NCBI GenBank assembly: GCA_937996235.1
Contig: CALKVK010000021.1
Coordinates: forward strand, 1-64,000
Reading direction: 5' to 3'
DNA: 64,000 bases
Source: an uncultured bacterium
GTDB taxonomy: Bacteria; Planctomycetota; JAJSAM01; JAJVHW01
Part shown: positions 37,663-45,962 of the stretch, one piece after another
Position numbering within the stretch: position 1 is the first letter of the stretch
Layout: each line of letters starts with the position of its first letter
Position numbers and translations under genes: made by a program
Notes under the pieces: model-generated
Database searches by the model: none
The model's input: only the letters and a program-made list of their open reading frames with translations
Told to the model about the DNA's origin: nothing

Positions 37663-39959
37663 CCGACGGCCTCCACGCCGCGGCCGGCGCCGCGTGCGCG
37701 TGGCTCGTGCAGACGACGCTGGGCGTGGTCGCCGTGGTCGCACTCGTGGCGCTCGTCCAGCGTCTCGTCGGGCGCGCGCTCTCGGTGCGCTGGCGCCACG
37801 CGCTCTGGTGTCTCGTCGTCGTGCGGCTGCTGCTCCCGGTCGCACCGCCGTCGCCGCTCAGCGTGCTCAATCTCTTCGCGCACGGCGCTGCCGCGGAGCT
37901 CGTCGCCTCCGAGTTGCGCACGTCGCCGCCGTCCGCTCTACACTCGGTGGCGCGCGCACGAGCGACTCCGTCGCGCGCCGAGTTCTCCGGACTCGATCTC
38001 GCCGCGCTGCGCGCCGACGCCGCGGCGCAGTCGGTGCCGCCGCCCGCGACCGCGTCGTCGGTCGCATGGCCGCTCACGACGTGGATCGCACTGGTGTGGG
38101 GCGCGGGCGCCGCCCTCGCTCTCGCCTGGACGTACCTCCGCGAACGGCGCTTCCGCGGCGCCCTGCGCCGCGAGCCCGAGCTCGTCGACGTGCGCGTCGC
38201 ACGCGTGCTCGCGGAGGTCTGCAGCGCTGCGGAAGTTCGTCGCGCGCCGCGCGTGATCGCGACCGACCTCGTCGAGAGCCCAGCGCTCTCGGGCGTGCTG
38301 CGCCCGACCGTGCTGCTGCCGCGCCGCGCCGCCGACGCGCTCGACGACGACGCGCTGCGCCACGTGCTGCGGCACGAGATCGCGCACCTCCGCGCCGGAG
38401 ACGTGCTCGGCAACTGGCTGCTCGCAGTGCTGGCCGCGCTGCACTGGTTCGATCCGTTGGTGCACTTCGCGTTCGCGCGGCTGCGCGCGGCGCGTGAGGA
38501 GCTCCGCGACGCGACCGCGCTCGCGGGCTGCGACGCCGCGGAGCGCGCTGCCTACGGGCACACGCTGCTGCGGCTCATCGAGGACGGGACGGGCGCCGTG
38601 CGGGCGCGACGCGGGCCGTCGGTGGCGACGGCGGGGATCGTGGAGGGCAGGCGCGACCTGCGCAGGAGGATCGAGATGATCGCGAAGGGCGGACACGGTG
38701 GACGTCGTGCGTGGGTGCTGGGTGTGTGTGCGGCGGGCGCGGTCGCAGCGCTCGCTCTGACGGGTTCGATGGCGCCGGCCGCGCGTGCGCAGGACGAGGG
38801 TCGCGGAGCGGAGGAGGCGCCTGCTGCGCATCAGCCTGCGGCGGGGGCGCCCGTGCTGCGGACCCGGATCGAGGCCGCCTTCACCGACGCCGCGCTCTAC
38901 AAGTCGATCCGCGTCGAGGGGCGCCGCGAGATCGCCCCCGCGGAGGCCGCGATCCGGCAGAAGCTCGCACGCCCCGTGTCGGTGCGCGCGGCGTCGATGA
39001 CGCTCGCGGCGTTCCTCGACGTCCAGCGGCAGGGCACCGGCGTGAGCTTCGTGCTCGGTGCGTGGGAGCGCGACACCTACGGCGAGACCGAGGTCGTCCT
39101 GCCCGAGGGCGCGGACATGCCGGCGGAGCGCCTGCTGCGCGCCGCGCTGCGCCAGGTGGATCTCGAGTGGTGCGTCGCCGACGGCGCGGTCTACGTCGCG
39201 CGCCCCGGCAGCCTGCCGCGCGCGCGCGAGCGGCGCTTCTACGACATCGAGCCGCTGCTCACCGGGAGCGTCACCGCCGAAGCGCTCGTCGACCTGACCT
39301 GCTCCTACGTGCGCCCGGAGTCGTGGGAAGTGGAGGGCGCGGTGATCGCGCCGTGGAAGGGGCTCCTCGTCGTCGATCAGGTCGAGGAGGTCCACACGGC
39401 GATCGAGTCGTTCCTCGATCTGCTGCTCAACCGCGGCCGCCGGCCCGTGCCGCCGCCGGAGCCGTGGCGCGCGGGTCTCGTCGCACAACTAGGAGAGAGG
39501 GTCTCCGTCCGCTACGACGCGACGTCCGTCGCGGACGCGCTCGCCGCGTTCCGCGCCGCGACCGGGATCAGCGTGGTCGCGCGACCGGACGACATCGAGG
39601 ACCGCAGCATCTCGCTCGAGCTCACGGACGTCCCGCGCGCGGACGCGCTCAACTGGATCGCGCGCCTCGCCGGTCTCCACGTGCGCCTCGAGGACGGCTC
39701 CGTCGTGATCGCGCGCGCGCCGGAGCTCGTCGTGCGCTGCTACGACGTCGCGGACATCGCCGCAGCGCGCGGCGGCGACGGCGCGGGCGCGATCGACGAG
39801 ATCCAGGAGCTGCTCTGCACCTCCGTCGATCCGCACTCGTGGGAGGAGTGGTGCCGGATCTCGAAGGCCGACACGCTGCTGGTCGTCAGCCAGACGCCGG
39901 CGAACCACGCGCGCATCGAGGAGGAACTCGCCGTCCTGCGCCGCGCCGTCGCGCGCTGA
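37659..39959 (+). CDS. M56 BlaR1-like protease with large periplasmic repeat region
   Basis: A protein of 766 residues. Residues 1-370 are the membrane protease: helices, HEIAH (His239-Glu240...His243), and AREELRDATALAG. A last membrane helix (about 350-370) is followed by 390 extracytoplasmic residues. These contain two related units, FYDIEPLLTGSVTAEALVDL...SYVRPESWE...LLVVDQVEEVHTAIE (about 525-590) and CYDVADIAAARG...LCTSVDPHSWE...LLVVSQTPANHARIE (about 690-760), plus secretin/STN-like segments between. The repeats may be the sensor that replaces the penicillin-binding domain of BlaR1. The start overlaps the repressor stop. Confidence 0.8.
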   Translation: MTDGLHAAAGAACAWLVQTTLGVVAVVALVALVQRLVGRALSVRWRHALWCLVVVRLLLPVAPPSPLSVLNLFAHGAAAELVASELRTSPPSALHSVARARATPSRAEFSGLDLAALRADAAAQSVPPPATASSVAWPLTTWIALVWGAGAALALAWTYLRERRFRGALRREPELVDVRVARVLAEVCSAAEVRRAPRVIATDLVESPALSGVLRPTVLLPRRAADALDDDALRHVLRHEIAHLRAGDVLGNWLLAVLAALHWFDPLVHFAFARLRAAREELRDATALAGCDAAERAAYGHTLLRLIEDGTGAVRARRGPSVATAGIVEGRRDLRRRIEMIAKGGHGGRRAWVLGVCAAGAVAALALTGSMAPAARAQDEGRGAEEAPAAHQPAAGAPVLRTRIEAAFTDAALYKSIRVEGRREIAPAEAAIRQKLARPVSVRAASMTLAAFLDVQRQGTGVSFVLGAWERDTYGETEVVLPEGADMPAERLLRAALRQVDLEWCVADGAVYVARPGSLPRARERRFYDIEPLLTGSVTAEALVDLTCSYVRPESWEVEGAVIAPWKGLLVVDQVEEVHTAIESFLDLLLNRGRRPVPPPEPWRAGLVAQLGERVSVRYDATSVADALAAFRAATGISVVARPDDIEDRSISLELTDVPRADALNWIARLAGLHVRLEDGSVVIARAPELVVRCYDVADIAAARGGDGAGAIDEIQELLCTSVDPHSWEEWCRISKADTLLVVSQTPANHARIEEELAVLRRAVAR

Positions 39960-40060
39960 GCCGACGCACGCAGGCCCGGAGCGGTGCCGTGCGGGCACTC
40001 CCGCCGGCCGCCGCGTAACCTCGTCTCGCGCTTCCGTCAGTAGGGGACGGAGGCCGAGCC

Positions 40061-41497
40061 ATGAACGACACGCCGAGCTGCCCCGTCTGCGCATCCCCGC
40101 TGCCTGCGGACGCCCCCGCCGGCACCTGCCCGAAGTGCCTGCTCGCCGCGGGCTTCGAGTCCGCCGGCGGGGACGCCCCGGCCGACGACGCACGCGACGC
40201 GCCGGAGGTCGCGGAGATCGCGCGGCTCTTCCCCGAGCTCGACATCGAGGGTGTGATCGGCCGCGGCGGGATGGGCGTCGTGCTGCGCGCGCGGCAGCGG
40301 CAGCTCGACCGCGTCGTCGCGCTGAAGGTGCTGCCGCGCGACATCGCCGCGCAGGCCGGCGCCGCGGCGCGCTTCGAGGAGCGCTTCACGCGCGAGGCGC
40401 GCGCGCTGGCGCGGCTCTCGCACCCGCACATCGTCGCGCTCCACGAGTTCGGCGAACGCGAGGGCCTCTACTACTTCCTCATGGAGTACGTGGACGGCGC
40501 GAACCTGCGCGAGTCGATGTGCGCCGGCCGCCTGGCGCCGCGCGAGGCGCTCGCGATCGTGCCGCAGATCTGCGACGCGCTGCAGTACGCGCACGAGCAG
40601 GGCGTCGTGCACCGTGACATCAAGCCGGAGAACGTGCTGCTCGACCGCGCGGGCCACGTGAAGATCGCGGACTTCGGCCTCGCGAAGCTCGTGAAGCGCG
40701 GCGCCGGGGACCGCACGCTCACGCGCCACGACCTCGTGATGGGGACGCCGCAGTACATGGCGCCCGAACAGATCGAGACGCCGGCCGACGTCGATCACCG
40801 CGCGGACATCTACAGCCTCGGCGTCGTGCTCTACGAGATGCTGACGGGCGAGCTGCCGCTCGGACGCTTCGCACCGCCCTCGGCCAAGGTGCAGGTGGAC
40901 GTGCGGCTCGACGACGTCGTGTTGCGCACCCTCGAGAAGGAGCGCGAGCGGCGCTACCAGAGCGCCGGCGAACTCAAGACCGGGATCGGCGTCGCCTCGG
41001 AACCGGCCGCGATCGCAGCGGCGTCGACGGACGTGCCGCGGCCGCGCCGCCACGGGCGTCACGAGGACGCGCCGTGGAGCACGATGGCGCTCGTCGGCAT
41101 GCTGCTCACGCCCGCCGCGGCCGTCCTCGCGATCCTCGCGACGAGCGTGCTCGCGCCGGGTCCGGGCGGTGCGCTCCAGCGCGTCGCCCTCACACTGGTC
41201 GCGGGTCTCGGCGTCGGCGGGATCTGCGTCTCCGTCGTCGCGGCCGTGCGCATCGCGCGCAGCAAGGGCCGGCTGCACGGCATGTGGATGGCGCTCGTCG
41301 GGATCGCGCTGCCGCTCATGTGCTGCCTGCCCGCTGCGGGCTTCATGACGCTGCGCGCGCAACCCCCCGCGCCGCCCATCCCCGCTGCGCTGCCTGCGCG
41401 TGCCGCACCTGCGTCCCCCGACGACGTGCCTCCGCCGCCCGAGCCCGTCCCTCCTGCCGACGGCGACGTCGTCGCGCCGGAGGACGACGGTGGGTGA
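40061..41497 (+). CDS. Serine/threonine protein kinase with zinc ribbon and membrane tail
   Basis: A protein of 478 residues. An N-terminal zinc ribbon (Cys7, Cys10, Cys23, Cys26) is followed by a Hanks-type kinase: glycine loop GRGGMGVV, VALKVL, catalytic VHRDIKPENVLL, DFGLAK and GTPQYMAPEQ. After the kinase come two or three membrane helices (about 345-440) and a Pro-rich tail. It overlaps the downstream sigma-factor gene by eight bases, a pairing typical of planctomycetes and relatives, and may phosphorylate that factor. ATG 40061 follows GGAGG; TAACCT at 40016-40021 is a likely -10. Confidence 0.9.
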   Translation: MNDTPSCPVCASPLPADAPAGTCPKCLLAAGFESAGGDAPADDARDAPEVAEIARLFPELDIEGVIGRGGMGVVLRARQRQLDRVVALKVLPRDIAAQAGAAARFEERFTREARALARLSHPHIVALHEFGEREGLYYFLMEYVDGANLRESMCAGRLAPREALAIVPQICDALQYAHEQGVVHRDIKPENVLLDRAGHVKIADFGLAKLVKRGAGDRTLTRHDLVMGTPQYMAPEQIETPADVDHRADIYSLGVVLYEMLTGELPLGRFAPPSAKVQVDVRLDDVVLRTLEKERERRYQSAGELKTGIGVASEPAAIAAASTDVPRPRRHGRHEDAPWSTMALVGMLLTPAAAVLAILATSVLAPGPGGALQRVALTLVAGLGVGGICVSVVAAVRIARSKGRLHGMWMALVGIALPLMCCLPAAGFMTLRAQPPAPPIPAALPARAAPASPDDVPPPPEPVPPADGDVVAPEDDGG

Positions 41498-42209
41498 AGG
41501 CGCCGCGCGGCGCGGCGACTTCGCCACCACGCGCTGGAGTCTCGTGGCCGCAGCGGGCGACGCGCACGCGGCGTCGGCGCACGAGGCCCTCGCCACGCTC
41601 TGCGGCACGTACTGGCAGCCGCTCTACGCGTTCGCGCGGCGGAGCGGCGCCGACGCCCACGCGGCCGAGGACCTCGTGCAGGGCTTCTTCGCGACGCTCA
41701 TCGAGAAGCGCTACCTCGACGACGCGGATCGCGAGCGCGGCCGCTTCCGCGCGTTCCTCGTCACGGCGTTCCGGCACTACACGTCGAAGGAGCGGGAGCG
41801 GGCGCGCGCGCTGAAGCGCGGCGGGAGACGACGCCCACTGGCGCTCGACTTCGACGACGGCGAGCGGCGGTATCTCGCCGAGCCGGTCGACACCGAGACG
41901 CCCGAGCGGCTCTTCGAGCGACGCTGGGCGCGGACCGTGCTCGACCGCGCGCTCGCGCGGCTGCGCGACGAGCTGCGTACGTCGGGACGCGAGGCGTGGT
42001 TCGACGCGCTCCTGCCGCACGTCGTCGGCGGGGCGGGTCCCCAGCGTGAGACGGCGGAGCGCCTCGGCATGACCGAGGGCGCGCTCAAGGTCGCCGTGCA
42101 CCGGCTGCGCGGGCGCTACCGCGACGCCCTGCGCGCCGAGGTCGCGGACACCGTCCGCGACCCCGGCGACGTCGACGACGAGCTGCGTCTGCTCGTCGCC
42201 GCGATCTGA
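41490..42209 (+). CDS. RNA polymerase ECF-type sigma factor
   Basis: A 239-residue sigma factor of the 'FATTRWSLV' group found in planctomycetes, acidobacteria and relatives. Region 2 includes EDLVQGFFATLIEKRYLDDAD and the region 4 helix-turn-helix is ETAERLGMTEGALKVAVHRLRGRYRDAL. The GTG start lies within the kinase gene, so the two are translationally coupled; control by the kinase instead of an anti-sigma factor is a reasonable inference. Confidence 0.87.
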   Translation: MGEGAARRGDFATTRWSLVAAAGDAHAASAHEALATLCGTYWQPLYAFARRSGADAHAAEDLVQGFFATLIEKRYLDDADRERGRFRAFLVTAFRHYTSKERERARALKRGGRRRPLALDFDDGERRYLAEPVDTETPERLFERRWARTVLDRALARLRDELRTSGREAWFDALLPHVVGGAGPQRETAERLGMTEGALKVAVHRLRGRYRDALRAEVADTVRDPGDVDDELRLLVAAI

Positions 42210-42255
42210 CAGCGTCACCGCCGCACTCGCCGCGAGCGCTGGTGAACGATGCGGG

Positions 42256-42810
42256 CTACGCCGCCGGCGCCGGCTGCGTCGGGCGCTGCGCGGGGCGTCC
42301 CGGCCGCGTCACCCAGAGCGCGATCGCCCCGGGCAGCGCGAGGCCGAGCGTCCACACCGCGCGCGGGATGCCCGTCGTCTCGGGCAGCACCGTCTTGCCG
42401 AGGTTCCACACCTGGTCGAGCGGTCCGGCCACCGCCGGCTGGATCAGGATGTACGCGAACGCGCCCGCGAGCATCCCGAGCACCGAGACCGCCGCATCGG
42501 CGCGGCCGCCTGCCGCGCACGCGACACCAGTGCCGGGGCAGTAGCCCGTCATCCCCATGCCGACGCCGAGCAGCCCGCCGCCGACGAGGATCGACGCGAC
42601 CGCGGCCGGCTTGACGCTCCAGTGCGCGAGGCCGAACGCGTCGAGCACCGTCGCGCCGACGAGCCCGACGAGCACGAACACCACGATCACGCGCAGGGCG
42701 TGCAGGTCGCGCAGCCGCAGCGTGCCGACCATCTTGTCGGGGTCGGCGAGGCCCGCGAGGAAGAGCGCCGCGCCGAACAGGAGTCCGATGCCGAAGCCGG
42801 TGATGTCCAT
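42256..42810 (-). CDS. YeeE/YedE-family sulfur transporter, second half
   Basis: A 184-residue membrane protein with about five helices and the conserved GMTGYCPGTGVAC motif whose cysteine lines the conduction path in thiosulfate transporters of this family (TsuA/YeeE). Together with the adjacent gene it makes up one full transporter split into two polypeptides, a known arrangement in the family. It starts three bases after the partner's stop. Confidence 0.85.
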   Translation of the reverse strand: MDITGFGIGLLFGAALFLAGLADPDKMVGTLRLRDLHALRVIVVFVLVGLVGATVLDAFGLAHWSVKPAAVASILVGGGLLGVGMGMTGYCPGTGVACAAGGRADAAVSVLGMLAGAFAYILIQPAVAGPLDQVWNLGKTVLPETTGIPRAVWTLGLALPGAIALWVTRPGRPAQRPTQPAPAA

Positions 42811-42813
42811 GGG

Positions 42814-43350
42814 TCAGCCCTCCAGACGCGGTGTGCGCGGGTAGACGAGGCGCGCCGTCAGCATGGCGGCGCCGAAGAGCGCGACGGTGAACGGGATCGC
42901 CGAGACGGCGAGCTGCGCCCACGCGCTCGCGAACTGTCCGCTCGTGCAGCCGTGCGCGAAGCGCGCGCCGAGCAGGATCAGGAACCCGCCCGCGAACGCG
43001 ACCGCGAGTCGCTTGCCGACCGAGTTCCCGTGGTTCGCCCGCCACCAGACGTGCGTGGTCGCGACGCGCCAGCGCTTCGTCGCGAGCGCCGCAAGTCCGG
43101 CGCCCACGGCCAGCCCGACAACGAGCCACCAGCCCGCTCCGAGCTCCGTGTACTTGGGCGTGCCGATCAGCGGATGCGACGCCACGTACGCCGGATTCGT
43201 CGCCTCGAGGAGCTGCGTGTCCGCGACGACGAACTGCGTGGAGACGCCGAGCGGACCGGACAGCGCGATGGCGACGATCTGCGCGAGACCGAGCAGGAGC
43301 CCGCCCGCGAGCCAGCCGAGCGGCGCCTCCCGGACACGTTCCTCTTCCAT
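42814..43350 (-). CDS. YeeE/YedE-family sulfur transporter, first half
   Basis: A 178-residue membrane protein with about five helices and the matching GARFAHGCTSGQ cysteine motif of the YeeE/YedE fold. It is the partner of the downstream half-transporter. An ArsR-type regulator lies 15 bases upstream, indicating a sulfur-responsive operon (arsR-yeeE-yeeE). Confidence 0.85.
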   Translation of the reverse strand: MEEERVREAPLGWLAGGLLLGLAQIVAIALSGPLGVSTQFVVADTQLLEATNPAYVASHPLIGTPKYTELGAGWWLVVGLAVGAGLAALATKRWRVATTHVWWRANHGNSVGKRLAVAFAGGFLILLGARFAHGCTSGQFASAWAQLAVSAIPFTVALFGAAMLTARLVYPRTPRLEG

Positions 43351-43365
43351 GGTTCCCTCCGGGGA

Positions 43366-43734
43366 TCAGCGCCGGGCCGAACGCGTCCGCCCGCCCCGCA
43401 GCGCGCCGAGATGCGTCGCGAGACGCTCCTCGAGCGCGCCGCACACGAGGTGGCAGAGCTGCGGCAGCACGGGGTCCGAGATGCGGTAGAGCTTGCGGTT
43501 GCCCTCGCGCCGGAAGTCCACGAGGCCTTCCGCGCGCAGGAGTCCGAGGTGCTTGGAGACGTTCGCCTGCCCGCTGCCGCACGCGTCGGCGAGGTCGTTC
43601 ACCGAGGTCTCGCCCGCCATCAGCTCGCGCAGGAGCCGCAGGCGGAACGGCTCACCGAGCAGCCGGAACCACGAGGCGACCTGTGCGAGCACGGCGTCGG
43701 GCAGCGGGGGCGTCGAGGTCGTCGGCATGGTCAT
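43366..43734 (-). CDS. ArsR-family regulator of the sulfur-transport operon
   Basis: A 122-residue winged-helix protein: FRLLGEPFRLRLLRELMAGETSVNDLADACGSGQANVSKHLGLLRAEGLV in sequence, then wing FRREGNRKLYRISD. Cysteines at about residues 52, 94 and 98 could form a thiol switch like those of the sulfide sensors BigR/SqrR, although the positions are not clearly the same. With the YeeE pair downstream, sensing of sulfide or persulfide is plausible. Confidence 0.85.
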   Translation of the reverse strand: MTMPTTSTPPLPDAVLAQVASWFRLLGEPFRLRLLRELMAGETSVNDLADACGSGQANVSKHLGLLRAEGLVDFRREGNRKLYRISDPVLPQLCHLVCGALEERLATHLGALRGGRTRSARR

Positions 43735-43770
43735 GACAGTAGTGCAATATGCCGATGTAGTGATATTTAT
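43735..43770. promoter_or_regulatory. AT-rich promoter/operator of the ArsR-YeeE operon
   Basis: This short AT-rich patch stands out from its surroundings. It contains two direct copies of a GTAGTG-n-AATAT-like element (GTAGTGCAATAT at 43739-43750 and GTAGTGATATTT at 43757-43768). CATATT on the minus strand (43746-43751) could be a -10 box. The repeats are likely regulator half-sites. Confidence 0.45.
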
Positions 43771-43880
43771 TCCGCGCGCTGCGTGGACGGCATGCATGCC
43801 GAGCGGCCACGCCTCTGCGACGCGGGCGTCCGCCGCCGCGCCTGAGCGAGCGTCGGCCGCAGTGCGAAGCGCCCGAACGC

Positions 43881-44579
43881 TCAGCGCGGGTTCGTGGCCC
43901 AGAGCGTGGTGTCGGTGACGAACCCGCGGTCGGGCAGCGTCAGGAGCGAGACGATCACGTGCGCGACGTCCTCGGCCACGAGCCGCGTCGGATCGAGCTC
44001 CGTGCGCGCGCGGCCGCGCCCGAACTCGGTCTGCACCTCGCTCGGGTTGACCTGCATCACGCGGATGCCGTGACGGCGCAGCTCCGCCCGCCAGCACTCG
44101 GTCAGCGCGGAGAGCGCGAACTTGCTCGCGGCGTACGCGCTGCCGCGCTCGAAGCCGCGGTGGGACGCCGTCGAGCCGACGTTCACGATCGTCCCGCGCC
44201 CCGCGGGCACGAAGCGGCGCGCACACTCCTGCGCGACGAGTGTCGCGCCGACGACGTTCGTGGCGAGCACGCGCGTCATCTCCGCGGCGTCCGTCTCGAG
44301 CAGCGGTGCGAAGTAGCCGACGGCGGCGTTGTTCACGAGCACGTCGAGCGCGCCGAGTCCCTCGGCCGCCTCGGCCACGATGCGACGCGCGTCCTCCGGG
44401 TCCGACACGTCGCCGCGAATCGCGACGACACCGAGCTCCGCGCGCGCCGCGTCGAGCGGCTCGGTGCGCCGTCCGCAGATCGCGACGCGCCCCCCGCCCG
44501 CGACGATCGCGCGCGCGACGGCGAGCCCGATGCCGGAACCGCCTCCCGTGATCAGTGCGTGGACGTCTTCGAGTCGCAT
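43881..44579 (-). CDS. Short-chain dehydrogenase/reductase
   Basis: A 232-residue SDR oxidoreductase: TGGGSGIGLAVARAI binds the nucleotide, NNAAVGYFAPL follows, and the catalytic Ser...Tyr-x3-Lys is VGSTASHRGFERGSAYAASKFA. The basic residue after the second strand (CGRRTEP) suggests NADP. The substrate is unknown; there is no homologue-specific context. It follows the DUF1552 gene by 48 bases and has a GGGGGA ribosome site. Confidence 0.9.
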   Translation of the reverse strand: MRLEDVHALITGGGSGIGLAVARAIVAGGGRVAICGRRTEPLDAARAELGVVAIRGDVSDPEDARRIVAEAAEGLGALDVLVNNAAVGYFAPLLETDAAEMTRVLATNVVGATLVAQECARRFVPAGRGTIVNVGSTASHRGFERGSAYAASKFALSALTECWRAELRRHGIRVMQVNPSEVQTEFGRGRARTELDPTRLVAEDVAHVIVSLLTLPDRGFVTDTTLWATNPR

Positions 44580-44627
44580 GGCTGGTCCCCCGTCGCTCCC
44601 GGTTCGGTCGAGGCAGATCAGAGCAGA

Positions 44628-45962
44628 TCAGGTCAGGTCGAGCGCTCCGTCGGAGTCGCCGAACGACGGCACCGCGACGCCCGCGGCGTGCAGCATCGTC
44701 ACGTATGCGTTCGCGAGCGGCGTCTCGCGCGATGTGCGCACGTGGCGCCCGGGCCGCACCGCGCCGCCGCCGCGCCCGGCGAGCAGGATCGGCAGGTCGT
44801 GGTGGTCGTGGCGGTTGCCGTCGGCGATCGCGCTGCCCGCGAGCACGAGCGCGTGGTCGAGCAGCGTGCCGTCGCCGTCGGGAGTCGCGCGCATGCGCTC
44901 CACGAGATACGCGAACTGCTCGACGTGGTGGCGGTCGATGCGGCGGATCTTCTCGTTCTTCTCCGCGTCGCCGCCGTGGTGCGAGATGCCGTGCCAGCCG
45001 TCCGGCACGCCGAGGAACGGGAAACTGCGGCTGCTGCCGGCGTTGCCCACCATCAGCGTGGCGACGCGCGTCAGATCCGCGCGGAACGCCAGCACCGTCA
45101 GGTCGAGCATCAGACGCAGGTGCTCGCGTGCGTCGTGCGGTTCCGCGAACGCGTCGGCCGATCGCGGTGCGTCGTCGTCGCGCGGTGCCGACGCCGCGTC
45201 GATGCGGCGCTCGAGCTCGCGCACCGACGTCAGGTACTCCTCGAGCTTCGCGCGGTCGGAGTGACCGAGGAGCGCGGCGAGATCCCGCGCGTCCTCCTGC
45301 ACGTGGTCGAGCACGCTCGCGCGCAGGCGCAGGCGGCGCGCGGCGTCGGCTGCCGTCTCCCCGTCGCGGCGCTCCGAGAACAGCCGCTCGAACACGCGGC
45401 GCGGGTGCGTCTCCTTCGCGTTCGGGAGCGTCGGCGTGCGCCACGAGACGTTCGACGAGTACGCGCAACTGTAGCCCGAGTCGCACTCGCCCGACTGCGC
45501 GCCGCCCTCGAGACCCAGCTCGAGCGAGCGGAAGCGCGTCGCGCCGCCGACGGCGTCGGCGGCGACCTGGTCCACGGAGACGCCCGCGCGGATCCCGGCG
45601 CCGCCCGTCTTCACCGGGTGCGCACACGTGAGGAACGACCCGGCGGCGCGCGCGTGGTCGCCGGGTCCGTCGCCGTGTGCGCGGGCGCCGTCGAGCGCGA
45701 GACCCGAGAGCACGCAGACGTCGTCGCGCACGGGGGCGAGCGGCTCGAGCGTCCACGGCAGGGCGAACGTCGCGCCCGTGTCGGTCGGACGCCACGTCGG
45801 TACGTGGACGCCGTTCGGCAGGAACACGAAGAGCAGGCGCACGGGGGCGCGGACCGCGCCGATGCCGGCGAGCGCGCGGACCGGCGCCAGCGAGTCGAGG
45901 TACGGCAGCGCGAGCAGCGCGCCGGCCCCGCGCAGGAACGTGCGGCGGCGGAGCGACCTCAT
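44628..45962 (-). CDS. DUF1552 Tat-exported protein
   Basis: A 444-residue protein with a twin-arginine signal (RRRTFLRGAGALLALPYL) and the DUF1552 pattern: LFVFLPNGVHVPTWRP, CSGLAL-like VCVLSGLALDGARAHGDGPGDHARAAGSFLT, CDSGYSCAYSSNVSWRTP and ISHHGGDAEKNEKI. DUF1552 proteins have an alkaline-phosphatase/sulfatase-like fold and occur with DUF1592-type cytochromes in planctomycetes and myxobacteria; their function is not established. It overlaps the upstream cytochrome gene by four bases. Confidence 0.9.
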   Translation of the reverse strand: MRSLRRRTFLRGAGALLALPYLDSLAPVRALAGIGAVRAPVRLLFVFLPNGVHVPTWRPTDTGATFALPWTLEPLAPVRDDVCVLSGLALDGARAHGDGPGDHARAAGSFLTCAHPVKTGGAGIRAGVSVDQVAADAVGGATRFRSLELGLEGGAQSGECDSGYSCAYSSNVSWRTPTLPNAKETHPRRVFERLFSERRDGETAADAARRLRLRASVLDHVQEDARDLAALLGHSDRAKLEEYLTSVRELERRIDAASAPRDDDAPRSADAFAEPHDAREHLRLMLDLTVLAFRADLTRVATLMVGNAGSSRSFPFLGVPDGWHGISHHGGDAEKNEKIRRIDRHHVEQFAYLVERMRATPDGDGTLLDHALVLAGSAIADGNRHDHHDLPILLAGRGGGAVRPGRHVRTSRETPLANAYVTMLHAAGVAVPSFGDSDGALDLT

